A program made the position numbers and the translations under genes. DNA of 64,000 nucleotides from Candidatus Gallitreponema excrementavium (GTDB lineage Bacteria > Spirochaetota > Spirochaetia > Treponematales > Treponemataceae). Positions 1 through 8,054 of the stretch are shown piece by piece (the first letter of the stretch is position 1; each line of letters begins with the position of its first letter). The notes beneath the pieces were generated by a model. It made no database searches, was not told the DNA's origin, and was given only the letters and a program-made list of their open reading frames with translations. The stretch lies in contig JADIMM010000023.1 in assembly GCA_017694795.1 (NCBI GenBank), positions 62,001 to 126,000 of the forward strand, written 5' to 3'.

Positions 1-1
1 C

Positions 2-346
2 ATTACCAGGGACATGGTTTCCTTGGATCTTCCGGTTTTTGATGAGAGGGACAGTTCCACTTTGGGAGACTTTGTGGAAGACAGCACCTACCAGTTGCCG
101 GAGAATTATGTTATCAACGAAAATCTTAAGTGTGAAATTGATAAGGTACTGGATACCCTTTCCGAAAAAGAAGCCGATGTAATCCGTTATAGATTCGGGC
201 TTAACGGACTTTCCCCGAAAAGTTTAAAGGAGATTGGGGAGATTTATTCTCTGACAAAGGAGAGAATCCGCCAGATTGAAAAAAAGGCCATAAAAAGGCT
301 TCAGCATTCTTCACGGAAAGCCCATCTGGAACCCTTTGTTGCCTGA
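2..346 (+). CDS. rpoD: RNA polymerase sigma-70 family factor, C-terminal part (RpoD-like), cut by window start
   Basis: The 5' end lies outside the window; about 114 residues of reading frame remain. They carry sigma region 4: a region 4.1 helix (LSEKEADVIRYRFGL) and a region 4.2 helix-turn-helix with the hallmark ERIRQIE and a following KAIKRLQHSSR, which in this family reads the -35 hexamer. The C-terminal position and the HSSR tail fit the primary sigma factor RpoD/SigA, which directs RNA polymerase to housekeeping promoters. The recognition helix has TKERIRQIE where most RpoD proteins have TRERIRQIE, a conservative change. A strong intrinsic terminator follows. An alternative primary-like sigma cannot be excluded because regions 1-3 are not visible. 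Confidence 0.85.
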   Translation: MTRDMVSLDLPVFDERDSSTLGDFVEDSTYQLPENYVINENLKCEIDKVLDTLSEKEADVIRYRFGLNGLSPKSLKEIGEIYSLTKERIRQIEKKAIKRLQHSSRKAHLEPFVA

Positions 347-368
347 TGGCGGTCTTTACAGGTTCCCC

Positions 369-397
369 TTGAATACTATCCGTCAAGGTAGTAGAAT
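369..397 (+). promoter_or_regulatory. Putative ychF promoter embedded in the rpoD terminator
   Basis: A -35 TTGAAT (369-374) and a -10 TAGAAT (392-397) are separated by exactly 17 bp. The -10 lies in the 5' arm and loop of the rpoD terminator hairpin, so the start site would be near 404 with a leader of about 30 nt containing the ychF ribosome site AGAGGA. This is inferred from hexamer match and spacing only. Confidence 0.45.
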
Positions 398-421
398 GTT
401 ACTACTTTGACGGATTTTTTT
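379..421 (+). terminator. Intrinsic terminator of rpoD
   Basis: A 15-bp stem (379-393 with 400-414, one G-T pair) closes a 6-nt loop and runs into seven T residues (415-421). It separates rpoD from ychF. Confidence 0.9.
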
Positions 422-434
422 AAGAGGATTATAT

Positions 435-1544
435 ATGGCATTGAATTGTGGTATTGTCGGACTTCCGAATGTAGGTAAATCTACTATTTTTTCCGCTCTT
501 ACTTCTGCACCGGCAGAAGCGGCTAACTATCCATTTTGCACTATTGACCCGAATGTGGGGATTGTAAATGTTCCTGATTCCAGGTTGGATTATCTTGCCA
601 AGGTTTTTCAGCCAAAAAAGGTGATTCCTGCGGCAGTGGAATTTGTAGACATTGCAGGGCTTGTAAAAGGGGCTTCCAGCGGGGAAGGTTTGGGAAACCA
701 GTTCCTGTCCCATATAAGGGAAGTGGGTATGATAGCCCATGTTGTAAGATGTTTTGACAATCCTGACATCGTTCATGTTAATAACCGGATTGATCCGGAA
801 GGTGATATAGGAACCATAAATGTTGAGCTTGCCCTGGCTGATTTGGAAACATTGGATAAGAGAATCGAAAAATTAAAGCGAAATGTTAAGGTTATGGGGA
901 AGGATTCCCAAAAGGAAAGTGCCAATATGCTTTCTGCCTGTGAAAAAATACGTCCTTTGCTGCAGGAGGGAAAAGGCGCCAGGTTTGCACAATTAACTGA
1001 TGATGAAAAAAGCTCGGTTTATGATTTGCATTTGATAACAATGAAACCGGTGATTTATGTATGCAATCTCGATGAAGACGGAATAAAAAACGGTAATCCT
1101 TATTTGGATACTGTGAAGAAGATAGCAGCATCAGAAGGGACTCAGGTTGTCCCAATTTGCGGTAAATTTGAGGCCGAAATAGCAGATTTGGATTCTTACG
1201 AAGAAAAGCTGGCTTTTTTGGAGGAAATTGGTCTCGAAGAATCCGGGCTGGCAGCTTTAAGCCGTGTTGCTTATGACCAGTTGGGTTTGAGGACCTTTTT
1301 CACAGCCGGTGCCGATGAGTGCAGGGCTTGGACTATCCATAAGGGGGATACAGCGCCAAAAGCAGCCGGGGTTATTCATACTGACTTTGAGAGGGGCTTT
1401 ATTAAGGCGGAAGTATACTCCTTTGATGATCTCAAGGAATATGGTTCGGAACAGGCCATAAAGGCTGCCGGAAAGTACAGGCAGGAAGGAAAGGAATACA
1501 TCGTTCAGGACGGTGATGTAATTTTCTTTAAATTCAATGTATAG
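435..1544 (+). CDS. ychF: Ribosome-associated P-loop ATPase/GTPase YchF
   Basis: YchF (OLA1) is a cytosolic Obg-family P-loop NTPase that binds ribosomes and prefers ATP. The product has 369 residues, the usual length. The P-loop GLPNVGKST is at residues 9-17, the G3-type DIAG at 72-75 and a C-terminal TGS domain fills the last 85 or so residues. The start is supported by AGAGGA just upstream. It lies alone between the rpoD terminator and a bidirectional terminator shared with the convergent purC, so it is probably monocistronic and driven by the promoter at 369-397. Confidence 0.96.
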   Translation: MALNCGIVGLPNVGKSTIFSALTSAPAEAANYPFCTIDPNVGIVNVPDSRLDYLAKVFQPKKVIPAAVEFVDIAGLVKGASSGEGLGNQFLSHIREVGMIAHVVRCFDNPDIVHVNNRIDPEGDIGTINVELALADLETLDKRIEKLKRNVKVMGKDSQKESANMLSACEKIRPLLQEGKGARFAQLTDDEKSSVYDLHLITMKPVIYVCNLDEDGIKNGNPYLDTVKKIAASEGTQVVPICGKFEAEIADLDSYEEKLAFLEEIGLEESGLAALSRVAYDQLGLRTFFTAGADECRAWTIHKGDTAPKAAGVIHTDFERGFIKAEVYSFDDLKEYGSEQAIKAAGKYRQEGKEYIVQDGDVIFFKFNV

Positions 1545-1563
1545 AATATTTTTTAATAAACAG

Positions 1564-1636
1564 AAACACCGGGTTACTTCCGGCTCCTATCCGATACCTT
1601 TGCGGCGCGGAACGGTTCCGGTTCCCCGGTGTTTTT
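1564..1636. terminator. Bidirectional terminator between ychF and purC
   Basis: AAACACCGGG (1564-1573) pairs with CCCGGTGTTT (about 1625-1634), followed on the plus strand by a T run and on the minus strand by a T-rich stretch. About 50 nt of GC-rich sequence sits between the arms, longer than a simple terminator loop, and contains the short inverted repeat GGAAC-G-GTTCC (1609-1619). It serves the convergent ychF and purC genes. Confidence 0.6.
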
Positions 1637-1653
1637 TATAAAGCGTAGTGTAT

Positions 1654-2382
1654 CTATTTTGACACTCTGTTCAATATTTCCACATAGGCTTCCTTGACGT
1701 TTCCAAGATCCCTTCTGAATCTGTCTTTGTCAAGCTTTTCTCCTGTTTTTGCATCCCAGAAACGGCAGGTGTCAGGGGAAATTTCATCTGCAAGGAGAAT
1801 GTTTCCCTTTGAGTCCCGTCCGAATTCTATTTTAAAGTCTATCAGACGGATTCCTCTTTCAAGAAAAAAATCCCCAACAATTTTATTTACCTTTGCGGTT
1901 GTTTTGTAAATGGTTTTCAACTCTTTAAAAGTTGCTGCCCCTATAGCCACTGCGTGGTAATCATTTATGAGGGGATCTCCCAAGGCGTCGTCTTTGTAGC
2001 ATATTTCAAAAACGGTCGTATTAAGTGCTGTTCCTTCTGCTATTCCCAACCTCTTGCTGAAAGAACCGGCCGCAACATTACGTACAATTACTTCCAGAGG
2101 GATAATGGAAACTTTTTTGCATAAAACCTCTCTGTCAGAGATCTTTGCCACATAGTGGCTTTTTACACCATTCTTTCTAAGAAGTTCAAAAAGAAGAGAA
2201 GAAATACTATTGTTCAGAATTCCTTTGTCATCGATGGTACCTTTTTTTTCTCCGTTAAATGCTGTGGCATCGTCTTTATAATCAATGATTACATATTCAG
2301 GGTTATTTGTGGCAAAAACCTTTTTTGCCTTGCCTTCATACAGCATTTCCCCTTTTACGATGTTTCCAATGTCTAAACCCAT
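1654..2382 (-). CDS. purC: Phosphoribosylaminoimidazole-succinocarboxamide synthase (SAICAR synthase)
   Basis: PurC condenses CAIR with aspartate using ATP in de novo purine synthesis. The protein has 242 residues from the chosen start, the bacterial length. It shows the N-terminal [10 protein letters not shown] signature, the [15 protein letters not shown] segment and the IDFKIEFG...LADEISPDT metal and substrate region. The ATG at 2382 is preferred over a longer frame starting at 2415 because it has GGAGG 9 nt upstream and begins near the conserved domain. It lies 13 nt downstream of purE in the same transcript. Confidence 0.95.
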   Translation of the reverse strand: MGLDIGNIVKGEMLYEGKAKKVFATNNPEYVIIDYKDDATAFNGEKKGTIDDKGILNNSISSLLFELLRKNGVKSHYVAKISDREVLCKKVSIIPLEVIVRNVAAGSFSKRLGIAEGTALNTTVFEICYKDDALGDPLINDYHAVAIGAATFKELKTIYKTTAKVNKIVGDFFLERGIRLIDFKIEFGRDSKGNILLADEISPDTCRFWDAKTGEKLDKDRFRRDLGNVKEAYVEILNRVSK

Positions 2383-2395
2383 AAAAATCCTCCAG

Positions 2396-2872
2396 CTAGA
2401 TTTCAATTTCTGCATCAGCAGAAAATTCTTCCGCCGTTTTCTTCTTGTACTCAGAAAGGCGGTTTTTCAATGTTTCATCCCCGGTTGCCAGTATTTCCAG
2501 TGCTAGAAATGCAGCATTTGCCGCATTGTTTATACCCACTGTTGCTACAGGTACCGGTTTGGGCATCTGCACTATGGCCAGCAGTGCATCCAGACCTCCC
2601 AGTCCTCCGGATAGTATCGGAACGCCGATAACCGGAAGAGAGGTCATGGAGGCTATAACGCCCGGTAAATGGGCGGCAAGTCCCGCTCCTGCTATAAAGA
2701 CCTTAACCCCTTGGGATTCTGCTTTTTTTACAGTTTCCCTTAAAGCTTCCGGTGCCCGGTGTGCTGAAATAACAAAGGCCTTATAGTCTATTCCGAATTC
2801 CTTTAAGACTCCTGCGGCCTTTTTCATTACCTCTGTATCTGATTTTGAACCGAAAAAAATTGCAACATCCAT
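2396..2872 (-). CDS. purE: 5-(carboxyamino)imidazole ribonucleotide mutase / AIR carboxylase PurE
   Basis: PurE makes CAIR, the substrate of the next gene's product. The 158 residues contain the GSKSD phosphate loop, SAHRAPE with the catalytic-type histidine (H38), the [10 protein letters not shown] loop and the SLPVIGVPI strand. Class I PurE rearranges N5-CAIR made by PurK; class II uses AIR and CO2 directly, and class II enzymes are known in treponemes. No purK is in the window and the class cannot be settled by eye. The start has GAGGA 9 nt upstream and a promoter at 2901-2929. Confidence 0.94.
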   Translation of the reverse strand: MDVAIFFGSKSDTEVMKKAAGVLKEFGIDYKAFVISAHRAPEALRETVKKAESQGVKVFIAGAGLAAHLPGVIASMTSLPVIGVPILSGGLGGLDALLAIVQMPKPVPVATVGINNAANAAFLALEILATGDETLKNRLSEYKKKTAEEFSADAEIEI

Positions 2873-2900
2873 AATTCAAATCCTCGTTTTATATATTGAG

Positions 2901-2929
2901 ACTTTACCATATGGAGCATTTTTTTTCAA
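2901..2929 (-). promoter_or_regulatory. Putative purE-purC promoter
   Basis: Read on the minus strand, TTGAAA (2924-2929) and TAAAGT (2901-2906) are 17 bp apart. The predicted start site leaves a leader of about 20-25 nt with a Shine-Dalgarno GAGGA before the purE ATG. Confidence 0.5.
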
Positions 2930-2978
2930 TGGAGGGGAGAAAGTACCGGCAGGTTTTAGTCAGGATTTTTAAAAGCTA

Positions 2979-3007
2979 TTTACCCATTTTTCTATATGAG
3001 TTAAAAT
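2979..3007 (+). promoter_or_regulatory. Putative promoter of the XPB-type helicase, near-leaderless
   Basis: TTTACC (2979-2984) and TAAAAT (3002-3007) are 17 bp apart; the -10 ends 8 nt before the ATG at 3016 and no Shine-Dalgarno is present. The leader would be about 0-2 nt. Confidence 0.4.
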
Positions 3008-3015
3008 AGTGATTT

Positions 3016-4770
3016 ATGGAATACGATTTTCAGAATCCTATAATTGTTCAAAGCGATAAAACAGTACTTCTGGATGTTCATTCACCTAAGTTTTCCGAAG
3101 CCCGGGACGCCCTTATTCCTTTTGCGGAATTGGAAAAATCCCCCGAGCATCTTCATACATACAGAATTACCCCCTTGTCACTTTGGAATGCGGCATCGGG
3201 AGGAGAGACCTGTGATAAAATTACCGGAACCTTAAACAGGCTTGCACGGTTTCCTGTTCCCCAGGGCGTTTTGGCATGGATTTCCGAGACATTTCTTAAA
3301 TACGGGGCTGTAAAACTTTTTCTGTCAAAAGAAAAGGATTCTCTGCTCCTCGTTATGGAAGAAGAAAAACTTTACAGGCAGCTTTTGGAGGCCAAAGTTT
3401 TTAAAGGAATTCTAAATGAATCAACCGTAGGGGATCTGGATTATATCGGTAAAGAATATTATAACGGGGCAAGGGATTTATATATTTTCAGGTCTGAAAT
3501 AATCAACCGGGGTACCATAAAACAGAAACTCCTAAAATTCGGATGGCCCTGCTCAGACGAAATTCCTCTTGAGAAAGGGGAACCTTTGGAAATTTCCTTA
3601 AAAAGTGTTTCATCTACTGGGCTTCCCGTTTTTCTCCGGGATTACCAAAAGGCTGCTGCTGATGCCCTTTTAGGAGATGGCAGGCCCGGTTCCGGATTCG
3701 GAACAATAATTCTTCCTTGCGGGGCTGGAAAAACAATTGTAGGAATGGAAATAATGAACCGGCTTAAAACACGTACACTGGTTGTAACAACAAATATTTC
3801 TGCTGTGCATCAATGGATAAGAGAGTTAAAAGACAAAACAAGCCTTGCAGATGAAGATATTGGCGAATATACCGGGGAATGCAAGGAAGTTAAGCCGGTA
3901 ACAGTAGCCACATACCAAATACTCACATGGAGAAATGAAAAAAACAAAGGAACCCGGGAGGAATACCCCCATTTTTCCCTTTTTACTGATTATAAATGGG
4001 GATTGCTGGTTTTTGACGAAGTCCATACATTGCCGGCTCCGGTATTCAGGGTTACGGCAGAATTGCAGACTCTTTACCGTGTAGGTCTTACAGCCACCCT
4101 TGTCCGTGAAGACGGTCTTGAAGGGGATGTGTTTTCCCTTGTGGGTCCCAAACGGTACGATGTTCCATGGAAAGAGATGGAGCAGAAGGGGTGGATTGCC
4201 GGTGCAAGATGTGGGGAAATCCGTCTTAACCTTTCTTTTCCGGACGAAATACTTTATTCCGGAGCTTCGCTCCGTAAAAAACACAGGATTGCCTCGGAAA
4301 ATATACTTAAGGATGAGGTTGTGTCCTATCTTGTAAAAAATAATCCGGACGAGAAAATTCTGATTATAGGGCAATATCTTGAACAACTTGACCGGCTTTC
4401 CAAAAGACTGGGGGCGCCGGTAATTACCGGAAAAACACCCACAGGGGAAAGGGAAAATCTTTACGAAGGGTTCAGGCAGGGCAGAATTCCGGTTCTTATA
4501 TTATCAAAAGTCGGAAATTTTGCCATTGATTTACCCGATGCTTCTTTTGCAATCCAGGTAAGCGGAACATTCGGAAGCCGCCAGGAGGAAGCCCAAAGAC
4601 TTGGGAGGATTTTGCGGCCAAAGGAGAAAGCCTACTTTTACAGTATTGTAACCAGGGGAACGGTTGAAGAGGATTTCAGTAACAACAGGCAGAAATTTTT
4701 GGCAGAGCAGGGCTATACCTATACAATACAGACTTGGAACGGATCAGAATTGGAGGATATTGGATGGTGA
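3016..4770 (+). CDS. XPB/ERCC3-type superfamily 2 DNA helicase
   Basis: An ATP-dependent 3'-5' DNA helicase of the XPB (ERCC3) family, linked to nucleotide excision repair in eukaryotes and archaea and found in some bacteria including treponemes. The 584 residues show an N-terminal region of about 210 residues typical of bacterial XPB, then Walker A PCGAGKT (near 234-241), motif II DEVH (334-337), motif III TATLVRED containing the XPB-specific RED triad (364-366), and the C-terminal lobe with EAQRLGRILRP (motif VI, near 524). Its stop overlaps the next start (ATGGTGA), so the two are translationally coupled. There is no Shine-Dalgarno at its own start; see the promoter at 2979-3007. Confidence 0.93.
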   Translation: MEYDFQNPIIVQSDKTVLLDVHSPKFSEARDALIPFAELEKSPEHLHTYRITPLSLWNAASGGETCDKITGTLNRLARFPVPQGVLAWISETFLKYGAVKLFLSKEKDSLLLVMEEEKLYRQLLEAKVFKGILNESTVGDLDYIGKEYYNGARDLYIFRSEIINRGTIKQKLLKFGWPCSDEIPLEKGEPLEISLKSVSSTGLPVFLRDYQKAAADALLGDGRPGSGFGTIILPCGAGKTIVGMEIMNRLKTRTLVVTTNISAVHQWIRELKDKTSLADEDIGEYTGECKEVKPVTVATYQILTWRNEKNKGTREEYPHFSLFTDYKWGLLVFDEVHTLPAPVFRVTAELQTLYRVGLTATLVREDGLEGDVFSLVGPKRYDVPWKEMEQKGWIAGARCGEIRLNLSFPDEILYSGASLRKKHRIASENILKDEVVSYLVKNNPDEKILIIGQYLEQLDRLSKRLGAPVITGKTPTGERENLYEGFRQGRIPVLILSKVGNFAIDLPDASFAIQVSGTFGSRQEEAQRLGRILRPKEKAYFYSIVTRGTVEEDFSNNRQKFLAEQGYTYTIQTWNGSELEDIGW

Positions 4771-6923
4771 ATCTGGATGGGCAGGCTGTAATGGACTGGC
4801 GGAATGAAATGATGAAAATCCCAGGTTCCCAATTTATCAGCCTGATGCACTTGTATCTTGGGGAGATTAAAACTCCGTATAGAAAGGAGACCCTTTTATC
4901 AGCAGTTTCCGAATTTTTTAAAAATCAGGATGTAAGAAATGATTTGTTTGCAAGACTTGACGGAACGGATTCTGTTATAATTTCTGCAATATGCCTGTTA
5001 AAGTTTGCAACTGAAAAAAAACTTTCTGTTTTTTTGGGAAGAATTATAGCACCGGAATTCCTTTTGGACAGGTTGAATAATCTTAAGGCACGGTTATTGA
5101 TTTATGAAAAAGACTTCAAAGGTCAGCGGATTTATGCTTTAAATCCAATCTTTCCGGAGCTGGAGGAATTCCGGGAAGACTGGAAAATTTTCCCGTCTCT
5201 TTCCGGCGGGGATAATAATGTTAAGGATATTTCTTATACTTCAGCTTTTATTCCCGAAACCCTGGAACTTTTTATCGGGGTATTTTTGTTTTTTACCGGA
5301 AATGAAGGAGTGCTTTTTAAAAGTAATGGCGAACCTAAAAAAAAGTTTTTGGAGACCGTCGAAGGGATTTTCCCCGGAATTTCACAAGAGATAGCATCCA
5401 TTTCAGGTTTACCAGATTTTCCGGGACTTACCAGACTTAATATTGTACTGGATTCTCTTTGTAATCTGGGTTTACTCTGCATATCCGAAACCGGGGGTTC
5501 TGTTTCTTCTGCCGTATTGGAAAAATTCTCCGCCTTATCATCCAGGAAAAGGTTGCTGTACTTTTTGACAGGTACTGCAGGCCTTTTGTCAAAAACCGAT
5601 TTTTTGCTTTTTGAAGAAAGTCTGGAATCCGTTTTTGACTTTATAAAAGACAAGGATATTTCCCCTGGTGAGTTATCCTTATTGTTTTTTTGCATATACA
5701 ATAATTTTCTGTATTTAAAAGACAATGGGAGGGGGGTAGTAAAAGAGGGCAGATTCAGTACGGTGCTCCGGGAAAATTCAGGGGCTGTTTCCGGTAGTGA
5801 TCCGGATTCCGTCATTTTGGAAAGGGCAGAAAAAATATTCCGGGCTGCTTTTGCTTTTGGTATACTTAAGGTTGAATCAGGTGCAGTCAGAATATTTGAA
5901 GGTTTCGGGATTATAAACCAGCCCGTTACAGGTAATCGTAAATCAGTTATTGTTGAATCGGTATTCTCAGTTTTAGTTTTCCCGGGAATTTGTTTTGCCA
6001 ATCTTGTAAAGATTCTGCCTTTTTTGCGTATTCATTCTTTTCAGACTGTAGCTTCTTTTTCTTTGACGAGGGATTCCGTCTTTTCTGCTTTGTCAAAGGG
6101 GTACAGTAATCTGGATTTTATTTCTGATTTAGGGACAGAGGCGGGAGGGGATCTTCCTTCCAATTTTTTGTTTTCCTTTAAAGAATGGGTTGCCGATTGG
6201 AATGGAAGTTTGGTATACAGTGGCCCAGTTTTTGTGGTCGAACCTGAAAAAAAAGAATTATACGAATGTAACAAGGGATTTATGGAATGTGTAAAAAAAA
6301 TACTGGCTCCCGGGGTATTTCTTCTTAAAGGAAAAAATGCCGTTGAGGCTGCGGAAAATGTGAAAAAGAATGGATTTGAAGCCTTCGTTTATCCGGATTT
6401 AGATTTAAGCAGCACGCCTGATGCGAAAAGGGAGGGAGCTTTTAACCGGGCTGGAACCGGGGTAAGTTCAGGTGATTTTTTTACTGTCCGCAGTTTTTCC
6501 GGCAAAAAAAAACCTTCGGCAAACTGGTCTGATTCAGAGTTAACCAAAGCCGTTGAAGATAATGCTGATATCTGTCCTGAACAAAAAAAAATTTTCTTTA
6601 AATTAATCCGGCACAATCTTATCCTATCTCCAGTTCAGGTAAATCCTTTTGCAGTGCCTTTTCAGGTTTTGGAAGTTTCCGGAATGGATTACCCCGGTAA
6701 GATGCGGATTCTGGAGAATTCCTTAAAAAAATCATCTCCGGTAAGGGTGACCGTAAACGATGGGGGGGTAAACAAAGTGTATGAGGGTAGGTGTGTCAGA
6801 ATCGGAAAAGATAAGAACGAGGTTGAATTATTTGTTTATTCTGAAAAGCTTTCTCTGGTACTCTTTTTGGCAAGAATTTCCAAAGTCGAGGAAATTCCTG
6901 AAATAGCCGGTGGTTTTTTCTAG
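4764..6923 (+). CDS. Helicase-associated protein with XPB/Ssl2 N-terminal-like region, partner of the XPB helicase
   Basis: A 719-residue protein coupled to the XPB gene by a 7-nt overlap; the ATG at 4764 has GGAGGA just upstream, so a longer frame from 4734 is not used. Roughly residues 380-500 (IVESVFSVLVFPG ... LTRDSVFSALSKG ... DLPSNFLFSFKEW) resemble the XPB/Ssl2-like helicase-associated domain often encoded beside bacterial XPB. The last 90 or so residues (MDYPGKMRILENSL ... VYEGRCVRIGKDKNEVELFV) look like a WYL-type small beta-barrel. No helicase motifs are present. It probably forms a complex with, or regulates, the helicase, by analogy with the archaeal XPB-Bax1 pair; that role is inferred. 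It contains a G7 tract (6762-6768). Confidence 0.75.
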   Translation: MVNLDGQAVMDWRNEMMKIPGSQFISLMHLYLGEIKTPYRKETLLSAVSEFFKNQDVRNDLFARLDGTDSVIISAICLLKFATEKKLSVFLGRIIAPEFLLDRLNNLKARLLIYEKDFKGQRIYALNPIFPELEEFREDWKIFPSLSGGDNNVKDISYTSAFIPETLELFIGVFLFFTGNEGVLFKSNGEPKKKFLETVEGIFPGISQEIASISGLPDFPGLTRLNIVLDSLCNLGLLCISETGGSVSSAVLEKFSALSSRKRLLYFLTGTAGLLSKTDFLLFEESLESVFDFIKDKDISPGELSLLFFCIYNNFLYLKDNGRGVVKEGRFSTVLRENSGAVSGSDPDSVILERAEKIFRAAFAFGILKVESGAVRIFEGFGIINQPVTGNRKSVIVESVFSVLVFPGICFANLVKILPFLRIHSFQTVASFSLTRDSVFSALSKGYSNLDFISDLGTEAGGDLPSNFLFSFKEWVADWNGSLVYSGPVFVVEPEKKELYECNKGFMECVKKILAPGVFLLKGKNAVEAAENVKKNGFEAFVYPDLDLSSTPDAKREGAFNRAGTGVSSGDFFTVRSFSGKKKPSANWSDSELTKAVEDNADICPEQKKIFFKLIRHNLILSPVQVNPFAVPFQVLEVSGMDYPGKMRILENSLKKSSPVRVTVNDGGVNKVYEGRCVRIGKDKNEVELFVYSEKLSLVLFLARISKVEEIPEIAGGFF

Positions 6924-6942
6924 CTTTTTAGGAATTTTAGAG

Positions 6943-6959
6943 TTATACTTAAGGTATAA
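6943..6959. promoter_or_regulatory. Inverted repeat upstream of rubredoxin
   Basis: TTATAC and GTATAA flank a 5-nt centre in the 53-nt gap before the rubredoxin gene. The left arm contains a TATACT -10-like hexamer (6944-6949) but no convincing -35 is seen. It may be an operator or part of a promoter. Confidence 0.3.
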
Positions 6960-6976
6960 ATTATTGGAGGTTTCAA

Positions 6977-7135
6977 ATGGAAAAATTTGAATGTTCAGCC
7001 TGCGGTTATATTTATGACCCGGAAAAAGGTGACCCTGAGGGAGGAATAGCTCCCGGAACTGCTTTTGAGGATATTCCTGATGATTGGGTATGTCCTGTTT
7101 GTGGCTTGGGAAAAGATTCATTTAATCCCGTATAA
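6977..7135 (+). CDS. Rubredoxin
   Basis: A 52-residue one-iron electron carrier. Two CxxCG knuckles ligate the iron: CSAC-G at residues 6-10 and CPVC-G at 39-43, with the family's [10 protein letters not shown] and the DIPDDWVCP segment between them. In anaerobes and microaerophiles rubredoxin passes electrons to oxygen- or superoxide-detoxifying enzymes. The start has GGAGG 7 nt upstream. Two hairpins with T runs follow, so it is a short independent unit. None of the expected partners (rubrerythrin, desulfoferrodoxin) is adjacent. Confidence 0.95.
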   Translation: MEKFECSACGYIYDPEKGDPEGGIAPGTAFEDIPDDWVCPVCGLGKDSFNPV

Positions 7136-7142
7136 TCAGAAT

Positions 7143-7173
7143 AAACTTCGGAATATGTTTATGAAGTTTTTTT
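7143..7173 (+). terminator. Terminator-like hairpin after rubredoxin (first of two)
   Basis: AAACTTC (7143-7149) pairs with GAAGTTT (7163-7169), followed by a T run to 7173. Confidence 0.5.
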
Positions 7174-7180
7174 AACCGGA

Positions 7181-7219
7181 AAGCCGGGGGTGTATTTTAC
7201 ACCGCCTGGCTTTTTTTTT
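7181..7219 (+). terminator. Intrinsic terminator after rubredoxin (second of two)
   Basis: A GC-rich stem (7181-7194 with 7198-7212, one mismatch or bulge), 3-nt loop and a run of nine T (7211-7219). Confidence 0.85.
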
Positions 7220-7264
7220 ATTCCTGTTTATGATACAATTCCTGTGTGTTATGGGAGGTTCAGT

Positions 7265-7549
7265 ATGGAAAACCGGGATTCAAATGCAGTTATAACAGTT
7301 GTTGGTACTGACCAGGTGGGAATAATTTCAAAGGTAAGCAGCTATCTTGCCGGTGAAAACATCAATATTGTTGATATAAGCCAGACTATTCTGTCGGGAA
7401 GTTTTGTAATGATGATGATGGTAGATTACTCCGCAGCTCTGAAAAAGATAGGGGAGATAAAGCAGGATCTGGTAGAGCTTGGAGAAAGCCTCAATGTAAG
7501 CATTAATCTCTTAAACCAAAAGGTTTTCAGTGCAATGCACAGAATTTGA
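7265..7549 (+). CDS. ACT domain-containing protein (UPF0237/GcvR-like)
   Basis: A 94-residue stand-alone ACT domain. The motif ITVVGTDQVGIISKVSSYLAGENINIVDISQTI is the ligand-binding beta-alpha-beta of this family, which binds amino acids or other small ligands; the partner of the short UPF0237 type is generally unknown. The ATG at 7265 with GGGAGG upstream is chosen over an upstream in-frame ATG at 7190 that lies inside the preceding terminator. It is convergent with the ParB-like gene, 5 nt apart, and no terminator separates them. Confidence 0.85.
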   Translation: MENRDSNAVITVVGTDQVGIISKVSSYLAGENINIVDISQTILSGSFVMMMMVDYSAALKKIGEIKQDLVELGESLNVSINLLNQKVFSAMHRI

Positions 7550-7554
7550 GCCTT

Positions 7555-7941
7555 TTATTTTGAGAACAGGCGTTTAAAAAAGTTTACGATAAAGTTCCAG
7601 ATTCTTCTGAAAAAACCCGGGTGCCTCAGTTTTTCCAGTCTCTCGTATCCTTCAATAAGCTCGTCTTTTGTAAAGGGTGACCTCTGGATATTTTCTTCCA
7701 GTTCCATCTCAAGCTCCAGAATCTCATTTTTAGGATCAATGACTACCGCCGAAATAGAGTTCCATCCCAGTTCCTTTGCAGCTTCGAGCCTCCGGTGCCC
7801 GGCAATAAGCTCGTTGTTGGAATTTATGGTGATAGGATTCATAAGACCGTAACGGCTCATACTTTCTTTCAGGGCTTGTATATCCTGTAATTCTTTTCTG
7901 ATTCTTTTTTTTACGATTACGTCTTTAACCTGAACCAGCAT
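7555..7941 (-). CDS. ParB N-terminal (nuclease/CTPase-fold) domain protein lacking a DNA-binding domain
   Basis: A 128-residue protein with the ParB/Srx N-terminal fold: YGLMNPITIN, then AGHRRLEAAKELGW (Box II type) and EENIQRSPFT (Box III type), the loops that bind CTP in true ParB proteins. It stops where ParB would continue into its helix-turn-helix and dimer domains. Instead it ends in a basic, aromatic amphipathic stretch (FFRRIWNFIVNFFKRLF), which may attach to membrane. It is not beside parA and is unlikely to be the chromosome partition ParB. The start has AGGGGG upstream. Confidence 0.8.
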   Translation of the reverse strand: MLVQVKDVIVKKRIRKELQDIQALKESMSRYGLMNPITINSNNELIAGHRRLEAAKELGWNSISAVVIDPKNEILELEMELEENIQRSPFTKDELIEGYERLEKLRHPGFFRRIWNFIVNFFKRLFSK

Positions 7942-7999
7942 AAAACCCCCTGTTTATGTTGATAATAATATAATAACAAAGTTTGTTTCTTTTTTAAAC

Positions 8000-8040
8000 A
8001 AAAAAAGGCTGATTCCCCCAAAAAAAGGGAAAACAGCCTT
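8000..8040 (-). terminator. Intrinsic terminator of the class A PBP gene
   Basis: Read on the minus strand, AAGGCTG (8034-8040) pairs with CAGCCTT (8005-8011), extended by an inner TTCCC/GGGAA pairing, and is followed by seven T. Confidence 0.85.
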
Positions 8041-8054
8041 GTAAACAAGTTTCA

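Noticed and set aside
5234-6001. Minus-strand frame of 255 codons
   Set aside because: It is antisense to the helicase-associated gene and rich in Lys, Ser and Pro, as expected for the shadow of AT-rich coding sequence. No ribosome site.
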